64,000 bases of DNA, taken from NCBI GenBank assembly GCA_903813345.2, contig CAIIXF020000010.1, forward strand, positions 30,374,828 through 30,438,827, written 5' to 3'. Source of the stretch: Owenia fusiformis. Taxonomy: Eukaryota; Annelida; Polychaeta; Sabellida; Oweniidae. Below the pieces are notes generated by a model. It saw nothing but the letters and a program-made list of their open reading frames with translations, did not search any database and was not told where the DNA came from. Below, in pieces: positions 1 through 11,210 of this stretch; position 1 is the stretch's first letter, and the number at the start of each line of letters is the position of its first letter. The translations under genes were made by a program, and so were the position numbers.

Positions 1-583
1 TTGACCGTCAAACAACGTGTTGAATTATGTACACTTTCTTTCTGTATCTGGCTCATTGTACGCTCTGCATTGGTCATTTCCTTGATGCAACATCAAGTTA
101 TTACATATTTGATTTTGTGGAATTGTGAGAATGGTAATATATTACAAAAATTTTATTACAAATCCTTATATATGATATGCATCTGCATCAATACAAATTG
201 TCTCAAAATAGATGGGGCAAATGCATAGGAGAGCCAGGTACAAAATAGGAAACATACCTTTATTTTCTCATTTTCAATTTTAAAAATACTCCGTGTAAAC
301 CTTTTCTATAAAGTGCTAACATTTATCTTCTTTCTTTATTTTTCCTCGCCTTCATGACAATTCGCAATTTTTTGCCTCACGAGAGGCCATCCAAAGGAAA
401 TCTGGAGTCCACTATACAATTCACGGTTATTTGATTATCTTATATATTGCTATAACCCTAGGGCATATTACAATATTGATCACATCATTTTAGACTTAAG
501 AAGCTCTTTATAATTAAAGGCTCATTGTTGATACCTCCCACCTTATGTCTTTTGTGTTAAAATGCAACTGGAAATTTCACCAT
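1..583. other. Unassigned AT-rich sequence
   Basis: The 75-residue frame at 1-228 begins at the window edge with TTG and is rich in Cys, Ile and Leu without domain features. I see nothing else. Confidence 0.5.
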
Positions 584-940
584 GGTCAATGTTTTGAAAT
601 ACAAAATAAGGTAAAAAAGTGTGGAATTAGCAAGGAATTATACAGGCCTGTAGTAACAGGCCTGTAGCCAGGATTTACTGGAGGGAATGGATTTACCAAG
701 GGGGGAGCTTTTGCCTAGGGAGGGAGCTTTTTGACAGTTTTGGCAAAAAATCAAGCCAAAACTGCATAATTTTAAAATAATTTCTAGGGGGGGGGGGGAG
801 AGTGGCTGCTCCCTCTGCTCCCACCCCCCTTGGCTACGTGCCTAAGTGAACACTCTCTATTGTATAACAATTTGAAAAAAATCAGATGTTTAATTCAAAT
901 TTTTAGAGAGAAATCAGAAGAAAAAATCTTGAGAAGGCCG
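584..940 (-). repeat. F1 dispersed repeat, interrupted by an M1 element
   Basis: F1 is a family named here. In the orientation called plus it starts GTCCGTCTGCTCATGCTTAT, has GATTTTCTTGCATTTCTATA in the middle and ends near GCATTTTAAAACATGAC; full copies are about 160-180 bp. This minus-strand copy is split: 584-656 is one part and 845-940 the other, with a miniature element between. The far end is diverged. Confidence 0.8.
657..844. mobile_element. M1 miniature inverted-repeat element, inserted in F1
   Basis: Termini match CAGGCCCGTAGCCAG and its complement (last base changed). The inside holds the G-run, GACAGTTTTGGCAAAA and AACTGCATAATTTT segments typical of this family. Flanks are AGTAA (652-656) and AGTGA (845-849). 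The F1 consensus at this point reads AGTGA, so a 5-bp duplication is supported. Confidence 0.85.
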
Positions 941-944
941 CTAT

Positions 945-3034
945 CATGTGAAGTGCAACTAAGGCTATTTTCATCAATTATACCAGGGATTGAATAAGTG
1001 TTAAGGATGATCAGCTAGAAATTGAAAATATGACTACTTTTTTTGAAGATATGTACAATTTTACGTCTTATTTCATTTGCTGATTAGTCTCAAACAACTG
1101 ACTTATGTAGGTGCTTTGCTTCAAAATATCAAAAACACACATTAGTAACATACCTGACTACAATAAAGCAATTACTATTATATAAGAGTTTTTAGAAAAT
1201 TAATCAAGCTTATGTTGCCATGGCAACCTTATGTCATCATATTGTATTGTTACCAAATTCTAATTCTAATTTGATATATAAAAACCTGTTACTGTCATGG
1301 AGATAAGGGATCACCAGTATATGTTGCTATGATGTAAAGTGTGCCTTCTTTCTTTAGCAGGGGTTTCACTGGAATTTCTCACAACAGGCTAAATAAATGA
1401 AAACAACAGCAACAACCTGTTGCCTGTTGCTAATGAAACCCCTGTTTGAGTCTATATCAGCAAAACTGGCTTTTTCACATATAGGTACACTGTTGAGAAA
1501 GCCTTTAAATGATGCAAACTAATGTTTTTGAATGATCGTCTAAATTCACTTAATGGGATCCAACTTAGATGTAAAAGAAAATTGCATCATGAAGATGCCG
1601 TAGAAAAAATAAATAAGCTGAAACTTGATTTATAAATTGTAATTATCCTTAGTGAAGAAGTAGTAATGTCCCATCACCCCAAAATAAAATTCCACGTTGT
1701 TTGTAATTCATATCCAAAAATAGAGAAATGCGTTTAGAATTGATAAGGAATAGCATGAACAGAAATTAGCCAATGTCAAGAATTATAAGATCTATGGGAA
1801 ATTTAAGCTTGAACATTTTTCTGTCTGTGGGTATCTGATGTTATTTCTGAAATTACAAGGTTGGTTTAAGAGATTGTTTTTAAAATGTCAATCTGATCAG
1901 ACTGATGTCTCATTGCGGCACATAGGCGGAAAACAACAAACTTTCAACCATTGAATTACATGTTGAATTCAGTTGACAAGGGTTGCAAAAATTTCAAATT
2001 TATATACTACATTCTGGTATGCCAGAGCCCCTCTTATCTGCCGTTTGCGAGAGACTTTGGAAGGATAAAGACAAAGAGGGCGCGGCTATCACGATGTACA
2101 TATACTATAAAAATGACAGAAAACCGTGGAAGTTATTACTATTCAATTTGTGAAAGAAATAATTTGAAATAGGCATTAACAGAGAAAAGATTTAGACGTG
2201 GTTATTTACTGAGAGTCTTTGAAGCATAAACTTATCAAATGACAGTTTCTATTAAATAAAAATCATAATTTGGAGAATTTTGGCATTTGGGATTTAACAG
2301 TCAGATTAAAATACAGTATCTGACAACATTTTTGACACTGATAAATTTGCAACATCTTTTTGTTATCTGGTGAGAATCTTTTGTTGGTTACCTCAGTTAG
2401 CTTACTAAAATTCCCCTCCAAGAAATCAAGGCAATTTGTACAATATACTTTTTTTTTTGGGGGGGGGGGTGGTCAAAACCTGAAACCTCTCTGTAGGGAA
2501 CACTAGGGAACATTTTTTAGTCCAGAGGGTGTTCCTTGTTTGCAGGCTTTATATTATAACTTCATTTTGGTCAATTGCTTGGTTTTGGTGAGTCCATATG
2601 GAGCCACATTAAGTATCACCACATTAAGGTGGTCACAGTAAAGTATCGCCACATTAACTTTATCCCATTGTCTATGAGAAGCCTTTTACCTCCATGGTGC
2701 CTCCATTATTTCATATAAAGTGAAACCTGTACTACTGAACACCTATCAATGTGAACACTTTTTCTGGGTCCTGATATTATTATCTCCCATAGACTAATTT
2801 TTCGATTCAGTTCAATTCAATTTAATTCATAATTTCTTATATTGGATACACCATAAAATCATGCTGCTTAGACACTCATGGTGTAACAGAATTGAATTTT
2901 AACATATACCTGGTATCTAGACTTAGTGAACCCTGAAATGTGAATCTTGTCGTAGTGACTTTCAGATGAAATCAGGTTATACTGTATTGTCATCATAATG
3001 TAGTGTGCTGTGAAGCTTAGATTCAAAAGTATTT
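945..3034. other. Unassigned, apart from the small element at 1358
   Basis: Unique-looking AT-rich DNA with a G-run at 2460-2470 and CACATTAAGTATC short repeats at 2606-2655. The frame 1951-2172 is not convincing as coding. Confidence 0.5.
1358..1444. mobile_element. Small fold-back element, CAGGGGTTTCA ends
   Basis: Perfect 11-bp inverted ends CAGGGGTTTCA (1358-1368) and TGAAACCCCTG (1434-1444), 87 bp in all. The interior has CAACAGG/CCTGTTG complementary stretches. The CAGGG start resembles hAT-type ends, but no clean 8-bp duplication is visible. Confidence 0.65.
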
Positions 3035-3130
3035 CGGCCTAGGTTAGATGATGTTTGTGCCTTGGTGAGATGATGTTTTGGCCAACGTTAGATGATGTTT
3101 TTGCCAAGGTTAGATGATGTTTCCGAGTGT
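3035..3130. repeat. ~25-28-bp tandem repeat, four units
   Basis: Units GGTTAGATGATGTTTTTGCC with changes, ending near 3130. Confidence 0.8.
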
Positions 3131-3881
3131 TAAGGCTAATTTTGACAAGTGTCATTGACTAATATTCTAAAAGGCATCAGACATCATGGTTATACAGTAA
3201 GCTTTCCCTTTTAAGTCTGAAAAAGAATAAGAAATATTTTAGATGTAGTTCAGTGTTACAGACAGGCCTATAATTTCAGAAATTAAATGTGTCATTTTAT
3301 AGCTGGCTTAACCCCATGTTGATTTGACTCTCATTCCATTAGTCTCTTGTCCGAAGTATAAGCCATGGCATACATTCTTGAGTCAAATGGAATTACTTAT
3401 TAAATCAAAAAATTAAGTGACTCTGGCAATACATTTACATGTATTCTAGCCCTACCCTAGCCCTACCAATATCCATGATGCCATCTATTTTCTATTTATA
3501 TGGAAAAGGGTCAATTAGCTCACTAGTTTTTGTTGTTTATTAGGAAGCACAGTGGAAATTGATTGAACAAGCCCCCCAAAACATGCTCGAATAAAGGCAA
3601 CAATATAAATCTACACTTTGTCAGAGTTTGATTTTATGTCTCTTTTAAAGAGGGTTTGACATGGTGCAACTAAGCGATGGTTTCAGGGTAATCAAACCAT
3701 TATCTGGTAAAAAATCAAATTTCTAAATTAAATAAAAAATTTATTTACCCTTAATGTAAAAGTTTTCCGAAATAGCTTGAAATGGTTTAAGAGAGACATA
3801 AATTTTGGGTCTGGTTATTGTGATCTTTAAAAGTTTCATAATGTAACAGCCTGTTTGGTGATTATTCTCGGTGGTAAAAAT

Positions 3882-4040
3882 GTCCGTCTGCTCATGCTTA
3901 TTTTGTAAAGTTTCTCTCTAAAATTTGAATAAACAGTTAAATTTTCTTGCATTTCTATATGATTTAGAATGTCCACTACACGCCTATTTATTTTATTTCT
4001 TGCTATTTCTCCGATTGCCACTCTTTTTGATATTATAAAT
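3882..4040 (+). repeat. F1 copy
   Basis: Starts exactly GTCCGTCTGCTCATGCTTAT. The right end is diverged after ATTTTATTTCTTGCTA. Confidence 0.85.
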
Positions 4041-4301
4041 ATACTATTGCCTGACTTCACTCTCGGGAGGCTCTAGTATTTGGGCAATTTTTCATCGGCA
4101 CATTTATTGAGAATTATTTTCGCTGTCATCTTGTCAAGCCTAAAAGAACTAATGGGATATAATTATGATGCTTTGAATGTCACAGAATTCTATAAGATTA
4201 CACTATGTTTTTGTCTTGAACAGCTGAAATGTTGGCAGATTATGTTTTTAAATCCACTTGTTTTCTTTTAGAATTGAGTGTTACTGTTCTTGTATTTTTT
4301 T

Positions 4302-4385
4302 ATGTCACCACCAGAGGTGGCATGGATAGCTTTTGGTAGTTTTTGTTTTGCATTTGGCATCTGTAATAAATGGCAGGTGGTGACA
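4302..4385. mobile_element. F3 dispersed element, TGTCACCACC ends
   Basis: F3 (named here) begins TGTCACCACCAGA and ends GGCAGGTGGTGACA, short inverted ends, with CATCTGTAATAAATGG just before the right end. The sequence following is usually TTTTGCATGTTAATGCCTT, so the true boundary may lie further out. Confidence 0.65.
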
Positions 4386-4553
4386 TTTTGCATGTTAATG
4401 ACTTGTTTTTGGTTCAAAGTGTGTACTTCACGCCTATTAAAGCATACTTGGTTGAATGCCAGAAGGTTATTGGTTCAATTCCCATCGGAGGGGACTGATT
4501 TTTCCATATTAGTCCTTAGTTTAGAATTTCATTTTGTGTTATCATTAACATCT

Positions 4554-4662
4554 CAGGCCTGTAGCCAGCTTTTGTCAAGGTGGTTCACTTTTCAAAAATT
4601 TCAGGAGGAGGGGGAGGGGGTTTGCTCGAACCCTCAAACCCCCAACCATGGCTACGGGCCTG
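4554..4662. mobile_element. M1 element, short copy at the head of a tandem array
   Basis: Starts CAGGCCTGTAGCCAG at 4554 and ends GGCTACGGGCCTG at 4662, with flanks CATCT and CAACT (4 of 5 match). It keeps both ends. The three tandem copies downstream do not. Confidence 0.85.
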
Positions 4663-5205
4663 CAACTGTAAACATTCCTTATGAAGAGATATTGAGTGAA
4701 ATAAGCATGCAATAAAATAGCGATATCCTAACGGTGGGTTCACTTTTCAAAGATTCCAGGAGGAACCCTGAACCCTGAACCCTGAACCCTCAACACCCCC
4801 CCCCCAACTGTAACTTGCAACTGTAAACATTTCTTTTGAAGAGAAATTGAGTGACATAAGCATGCATTACAATAGAGATATCCTCACGGTGGGTTCACTT
4901 TTCAAAGATTACAGGAGGAGGGGGAGGGGGTTTGCCTGAACCCTCAACACCCCCCCCCCCCAACTGTAACTTGCAACTGTAAACATTTCTTTTGAAGAGA
5001 AATTGAGTGACATAAGCATGCATTACAATAGAGATATCCTCACGGTGGGTTCACTTTTCAAAGATTACAGGAGGAGGGGGAGGGGGTTTGCCTGAACCCT
5101 CAACACCCCCCCCCCCCCAACTGTAACTTGCAACTGTAAACATTTCTTTTGAAGAGAAATTGAGTGACATAAGCATGCGTCACAATAGAGATATCCTCAC
5201 GGTGG
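4577..5205. repeat. ~155-bp tandem array whose unit joins an M1 right half to flanking DNA
   Basis: There are four units, near 4577-4733, 4733-4890, 4890-5045 and 5045-5205. Each has GGTTCACTTTTCAAAGATT, a GGAGGGGGAGGGGG run, a C-run, CAACTGTAAACATTTCTT and GACATAAGCATGCAT. Unit 1 still has the M1 terminus. Units 2-4 have lost it to a long C-run and are closer to one another than to unit 1, so they arose later. Confidence 0.9.
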
Positions 5206-5724
5206 CTAAATGTAAGCCCATGATGTGATGCATTCCAAATAGATGTGCCTATCCAAAATGAGGCTAGACTGGAACACGATTTTAAATGGATGATATAACC
5301 AAACCTGCCACACCTCCTACTAAGTCCCCAGGCACCAGGCACAGCCAGAGAGTCCTGCCTCTCAAAAACAATGGCCCATTTATTGAATAAAATCTAAAAC
5401 AGGTTGAATATGTACATGTACAGGGTGATCCAGAAGTAACGTCAAAGATGTTGTAATTTCAAAAGTATTCATCAGATCTTCATGAAATTTGGTATACATG
5501 TACCCACAACATTTCTGAGTTACCATCTCAAAGATTGGAATTCAATCATTTCATTGGTTGAAATTATGGTTGCTATAGTAACCTGATATCGCGTAACCCG
5601 GGGCAAATTACTTAACGTGTAATGCGTAATCTCAAAATATCAACAAGATCTGAAATTGTTATATCCTCAACATTTTATTTCACAACAATATAAATCATAC
5701 TATTGCACAGTTACTAATAATAGT

Positions 5725-6956
5725 TCATTCTACATAATTGCCACCATTTGCAACACATTTCTCATGTCTGGATACCCATTCCTTGAACACAGAATTAAAT
5801 CCATTAGAACTCATTCCTTGTAGGGCTAGTACTACGGCATTTTTCAATTCCTCACAGGATTGAAAATTATTTCCACTAAGGTTTCTTTTTAGTTCCCCAT
5901 ACAAATAAAAGTCACTGGGGGCAAGATCAGGTGAATAAGGGGCATGTTCAAGTTGTTGAAATCCAAGTGTTTGGACTGTGTTGCTGGTCAGGATTGCAGT
6001 GTGCGTAGGGGCATTGTCCCAATGCAAGATAAACTGCTGCAGATGTCCGGGACGCTTTTTCCTCAGGGAACGTTGAAGATCACGCTTCAGAACCTGAAAA
6101 ACAAATGTTTAATGGTTGTTAAACCAGTTGTTTCATTGATTGGATTTGGATTTGAATCATGGCCATGGAGTTATAATTATATTGACAGTGAACAACATTT
6201 AAATACTTTAATTTAAAAATAAAATTCACAGTATGATGTATTATTAGAACAAATGATATCTTACCTTTGCAATGTAAACGGCATTAATTCTCTGGCCAAT
6301 GGGAACAAAATGGGTTAACACCATTCCTCTAATGTCAAAGAATGTCACAACCATTTGTTTCTTTTGTGGAATTCCTGGTACTATTTTAGGCTTGGTTGGT
6401 GTTGGGGAGTTGTCATGTTTCCACGATGAACTTTGTTGCGTGGTCTCTGGGATGTAGAATGATAGCAATGATTCGTCACTCGTAATGATCTTGTTAAGAA
6501 AGTCATCTCCATCTCTCCGATATTTTGCAAGAAAGTCCCTTGAAGCCTTAACACGCCGGTCTTTCTGCTCCTGTGTCAAGTCATGCGGCACCCATTTAGC
6601 AGACACCTTCTTTAACAGACAGTTCTTTGTCAGTATCCGTTGCACAGTCCCATAGCTCAGATCGTGTTTTTCAGCCAATTCTCTGATAGAAATTTGCCTA
6701 TTGTCCATAACATCAGCTTCAATTGCTTTGATGGTTTGATCATCGAATGACGACACTGGCCTTCCTCCTCGCTGCTTGTCTACCACTTCATCATATCCAC
6801 TGGAATACTTGACCACCTGTAAATGTTTCTCTCAGCAATGGCAGCTTTACCATATGCCTTCTTTATCTGTCTTATAGTCTCTTTTACACCTTTCCCCAAC
6901 TTTACACAGAACTTAATGTTTGTTCTTTGCTCTATTTTACTCTGACTTGGCGCCAT
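5725..6956 (-). pseudogene. Mariner-type transposase, DD34D, one intron, broken by a 1-bp frameshift
   Basis: Exon 1 starts at ATG 6956 (MAPSQSKIEQ) and runs to 6265; exon 2 is 6093-5725. The N-terminal part is the helix-turn-helix DNA-binding region and includes RGGRP and a second helix-turn-helix near RELAEKHDLSYGTVQ. The catalytic part has the first Asp in TSDES, the second in HWDNAPTHT and the third in YSPDLAPSDF, with 34 residues between the last two, so DD34D as in mariner. Exon 1 is 692 nt, one short of a multiple of three. The frame shifts near 6813-6817, just after an IYRW motif, where a G seems to be missing. With that base the product would be about 353 residues, normal for mariner. 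The copy cannot make an intact transposase by simple reading, unless the site is a sequencing error. Confidence 0.9.
6094..6264 (-). other. Spliceosomal intron within the mariner transposase
   Basis: The minus strand reads GCAAAG|GTAAGA at 6264 and TTTTTCAG|GTTCTG at 6094. Joining 6265 to 6093 keeps the frame and links the D1 half to the D2/D3 half with family-like sequence (VYIAK-VLKRDL). The length is 171 bp. Mariner transposases usually lack introns, though introns are known in some animal subfamilies. Confidence 0.8.
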
Positions 6957-7380
6957 CTTGAATTGGGTGGGTTAGTGTCCTTGGTCATGTTAGTATTTGT
7001 CATGGATGATGGAAGCAATTCAAAGAAATTGAAAGCTTTTTATGAATGCCTATTGTGACATCACAACTATTACATATTTGTTACCATGGCAACAAATATA
7101 AAAATCATAGAAAACAAACAATGAACATTTTCAAATGTTACTGACTTTTTAAATTAGAGAAATTCACAAAAACGTTATGGTTTCTCTTCAATTTGCCCCG
7201 GGTTACGCGATATCGGGTTACTATAGCAACCATAATTTCAACCAATGAAATGATTGAATTCCAATCTTTGAGATGGTAACTCAGAAATGTTGTGGGTACA
7301 TGTATACCAAATTTCATGAAGATCTGATGAATACTTTTGAAATTACAATGTCTTTGACGTTACTTCTGGATCACCCTGTA

Positions 7381-8048
7381 CATATAAAAAATACAAAGAC
7401 TTTATACAAAGACACAAATGGATAAATCTGTTTTCTATAATTGTGATAGATTTTCTTTGTTTTTAAAATTTCTCTAAGATCATTGGTTCAGTTATTGGAA
7501 TTAGAAATATCATTTTTATCAATTAAGGCTTTGAAATAGTAGCGTAAACTGAAATAGAATATTAACAAGTAATTGTTATTTAAAGATAAAATAGATCAAA
7601 GCGAATGAAAGCGAGTTACATTCAATCGTAACACTATGAATTATTTGAAAACATGTTTCTACCACCTGGGTGCGTAGATGCCGTCATTACAAAGTATATT
7701 TTATCGAGAGAATGATTCTGTGAAAGATGAGTACTGATTTTTCTTGAAATTGATGTAATAGTACCATCATAGGACTCCATACTGTTTTTCCTTCCACCAT
7801 GTTGATACAAAGTTTTTTCTTCTGTCAAGCTTCGGTTATTAAGTCATTATAACTGATTTTCAGTTCCGTCAGTTTGCTCTCATTTTCACCTACTGCTATT
7901 GTGTTTCTTATTACACTTTCGAAAAGTCTTATATTGTTGTTGCATGTTGATGGATGCGTGTTTGCATCTGTGTGGGTGGATATGTGCCACATAAATATTG
8001 TCATCGAAGTTCCAGGAAAATGCCTTATCCATTTAACTTAAGTTTTTA
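7381..8048. other. Unassigned
   Basis: Nothing recognised between the mariner end and the F3 copy; the short minus-strand frame 7634-7828 has no features. Confidence 0.5.
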
Positions 8049-8114
8049 TGTCATTACCAAAAAGTGACATATTGTTTGGTCAGGGGTTGGCATCTGTAAT
8101 TAATGGTGGTGACA
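8049..8114. mobile_element. F3 copy, short
   Basis: TGTCATTACCAAAAAGTGACA to GGTGGTGACA, followed by TTTTGAATGTTAATGCCTT. Confidence 0.6.
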
Positions 8115-8593
8115 TTTTGAATGTTAATGCCTTCATTATAGTTATAGGGGCAGAGGTGCCAAGATCTAATATTGGGTCTTGGGCATCCTGGGTAAAACTA
8201 TATTGCGATACATGTATTTATCACTTTGTTCATCACTTGTTTACACTATTCCTCTTTCAAATTTAAAAAAATGAACTGTCTAGCATTTCTTCATATTCTA
8301 GAATGTGTGTCAAATTCTAGAATGTGTGTCAAATACACTTGTAGGCATTCATCCTCACTAATCTCACTTCTTTTAACTCAAATTTGCATTTCAAAAGCAT
8401 GCTGTCAGGGCATTTTTCAGATAGCACATTTCATCTTCTATTCTAATACAAATGGGATAATCCGGAACAACTGTTTCTGATAGATTAATACCTAAGATTA
8501 GAATCTATAACTGAGATAAGAAATTTAAGTATTCTTCAAAGGGATCATTAAGATCTGCCATTACTGCCCCACTCGGTAGAAGCATACAGGTTA

Positions 8594-8910
8594 CAGGCCC
8601 GTAGGCAGGATTTGCCAAGGGGGGGTTCAGTTTTCAAAAATTTTCAGGGGGGTTCACATTTGACAATTTTGGACCAAATATGGCTAAAATCACTGGAGAA
8701 GTTCTCAAAATAGTGAAAAACTGCATGATTTTGAAAGAATTTTTGGCTGGGGTTTTGGTTCAGTTTTCAAAAATTTCCAGGGGGGTTCACATTTGACAAT
8801 TTTGGCCCAAATGTGGCTAAAATCAATTGAGAAGTGCTAAAAATGGTGAAAAACTGCATGATTTTGAAAGAATTTTTGGCTGGGGGAGGGGGGTTCGGGC
8901 TCCGGGCCTG
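8594..8910. mobile_element. M1 element with internal duplication, exact 5-bp target duplication
   Basis: Termini are CAGGCCCGTAGGCAG and GGCCTG. GGTTA flanks it at 8589-8593 and 8911-8915. The interior (CAGTTTTCAAAAATTT ... GAAAGAATTTTTGGCTGGGG) is present twice in tandem, which explains the extra length over the usual ~200 bp. Confidence 0.9.
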
Positions 8911-10190
8911 GGTTAAGGGGCGAAGTGCTGTTGATACTGCGATACCTGCTGATGACGCAGTGGACTCCCAGTTGTTTCTCTTAGACACCAGCCACCTTTA
9001 TGCGTATCCCTGTCAAAATTGAAGCGATGCATTGCTGATGTTTATCAGAAAGGAATGATAGATTGAGCTGACATCAAAAGTGTTACTCACTTACTTCTAT
9101 ACCAGTTATTTTAGGTGAAATTGAATTTTAGTTCCACAAACACATTCTTGCGAAAATCTCAGAATCCAGTTTAGGTAATTGAGAAAGTTATATTTGTGTA
9201 TAGTTAAAGTGTTGTTGTTGTTGTTATGTCTAATTCCTGTAAACCGGTATAGATCGAGGCCTGAAATAATACTAGTAAATCCTGATATTTGCACTGAAGG
9301 TAGTCTCAATTCTGGATATCAATTCCAAAATAGACACCAGTTTTAAAAAGTAATTTACTGAAGTAAGTAGAGGAAAACAAGTAATATAATATAAAGTAAG
9401 TAAAGTAATATTAAAAGCAATTAAAGCAATATAAATTAAGTAAAATAATAAAAGTTATGAAATCATGAAGATAAAAAGTAAAAATAGAATAAAAGTAAAA
9501 TAAGTAATATAATAATATAAAGTAATTTAAGTAATGTATAGCAAGTAAAGTAATACAAACTAAATAAAGTAATATAAATGCCCCGAGTTCTACATGCCTG
9601 TAGAGGATAAAGCCATAAATTCTAATAAAATGTCTAAAATCGTTATCTTTTAATATTTTACGTGAAATCTTAAACATGAATATACATACAAAGAAGACCA
9701 CCACGATGGACATGATTTATACCTCCTTTTATTCATCCCTGTCATTGAAACTGTCATTGAAAACATGTCTAAGGCGGACAAATGAGTGAAAACGATTAAT
9801 GAATCCCTAAACATTTATACAGAGTAATCTGAAAGTATCAAGATGTCCATGTTTTGAATGGTAATAAAAATTTCCAAAAATTGCATTATTAAGTGCTCCT
9901 TATAATTTTTAGAATTTTAACAAGTTTAACAAGCTAAAAAGATGAATGAATAGGTAAATTGTATACCTTGACTTTTCTTTAGATCAATATTTAATTATGG
10001 ACCTCATTTCTAGCTGATAGAATGGTTGGAATGAAATAGAATAGAATGAAATAGATTAGAATGAAATGGAAAAAGGTCAATTGTTAAGTAATTGGTTCCA
10101 AAGAGAATATTTGTTAGTTTTGACTAGTCAAATTATGTCATAATTGGTCTCATATTAAGTTAAAGGTTAGGACATTGACTGTCATTGACT
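8911..10190. other. Unassigned outside the AT-rich repeat
   Basis: Contains GTTGTTGTTGTT at 9212-9223 and GAATGAAATAGA short repeats near 10030-10060. No gene seen. Confidence 0.5.
9345..9590. repeat. AT-rich low-complexity repeat, AAGTAATATAA type
   Basis: Irregular AAGTAAAGTAATATAA repeats. The minus-strand frame 9411-9713 across it is a hydrophobic low-complexity artefact. Confidence 0.8.
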
Positions 10191-10191
10191 C

Positions 10192-11210
10192 CAAGGTAAA
10201 TTGTTGACTGCAAGGTAGACTGTGTAAATTGTTGACTGCAAGGTAGACTGTGTAAATTGTTGACTGCAAGGTAGACTGTGTAAATTGTTGACTGCAAGGT
10301 AGACTGTGTAAATTGTTGACTGCAAGGTAGACTGTGTAAATTGTTGACTGCAAGGTAGACTGTGTAAATTGTTGACTGCAAGGTAGACTGTGTAAATTGT
10401 TGACTGCAAGGTAGACTGTGTAAATTGTTGACTGCAAGGTAGACTGTGTAAATTACTGACTGCAAGGTAGACTGTGTAAATTGTTGACTGTAAGGTAGAC
10501 TGTAAATTACTGACTGCAAGGTAGACTGTGTAAATTGTTGACTGCAAGGTAGACTGTGTAAATTGTTGACTGCAAGGTAGACTGTGTAAATTGTTGACTG
10601 CAAGGTAGACTGTGTAAATTGTTGACTGCAAGGTAGACTGTGTAAATTGTTGACTGCAAGGTAGACTGTGTAAATTACTGACTGCAAGGTAGACTGTGTA
10701 AATTGTTGACTGTAAGGTAGACTGTGTAAATTACTGACTGCAAGGTAGACTGTGTAAATTGTTGACTGCAAGGTAGACTGTGTAAATTGTTGACTGCAAG
10801 GTAGACTGTGTAAATTGTTGACTGCAAGGTAGACTGTGTAAATTGTTGACTGCAAGGTAGACTGTGTAAATTGTTGACTGCAAGGTAGACTGTGTAAATT
10901 GTTGACTGCAAGGTAGACTGTGTAAATTGTTGACTGCAAGGTAGACTGTGTAAATTGTTGACTGCAAGGTAGACTGTGTAAATTGTTGACTGCAAGGTAG
11001 ACTGTGTAAATTGTTGACTGCAAGGTAGACTGTGTAAATTACTGACTGCAAGGTAGACTGTGTAAATTGTTGACTGTAAGGTAGACTGTGTAAATTACTG
11101 ACTGTAAGGTAGACTGTGTAAATTGTTGACTGCAAGGTAGACTGTGTAAATTGTTGACTGCAAGGTAGACTGTGTAAATTGTTGACTGCAAGGTAGACTG
11201 TGTAAATTGT
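10192..11210. repeat. 28-bp minisatellite, about 36 units
   Basis: The unit is AATTGTTGACTGCAAGGTAG plus ACTGTGTA. Most units are identical. Variants carry TTACTGAC or CTGTAAGG, and one unit near 10490 is 4 bp short. Because 28 is not a multiple of three and the unit lacks minus-strand stops, long overlapping open frames appear on the minus strand; they are not genes. Confidence 0.97.

Larger units (their letters stand above)
5421..7378 (-). mobile_element. Mariner-like (Tc1/mariner) transposon with ~190-bp terminal inverted repeats
   Basis: The element begins CAGGGTGATCCAGAAGTAAC at 5421 and ends with the reverse complement at 7378. It is flanked by TA at 5419-5420 and 7379-7380, the target duplication of this superfamily. 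The inverted repeats run about 190 bp (5421-5610 and 7190-7378) and differ at only a few positions, which suggests fairly recent mobility. One transposase gene is encoded on the minus strand and is interrupted by an intron and a frameshift. Confidence 0.95.

Noticed and set aside
4278-4715. 145-residue plus-strand frame
   Set aside because: Runs through an F3 copy and an M1 element; its second half is transposon sequence.
10150-11135. Five overlapping minus-strand frames up to 287 residues with QSTIYTVYLAVNNLHSLPC repeats
   Set aside because: All come from a 28-bp unit without minus-strand stops; the same peptide cycles through three frames, which is the signature of a minisatellite, not a gene.
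10192-11210. CRISPR-like array
   Set aside because: Units are contiguous with no unique spacers, and the window is animal DNA.
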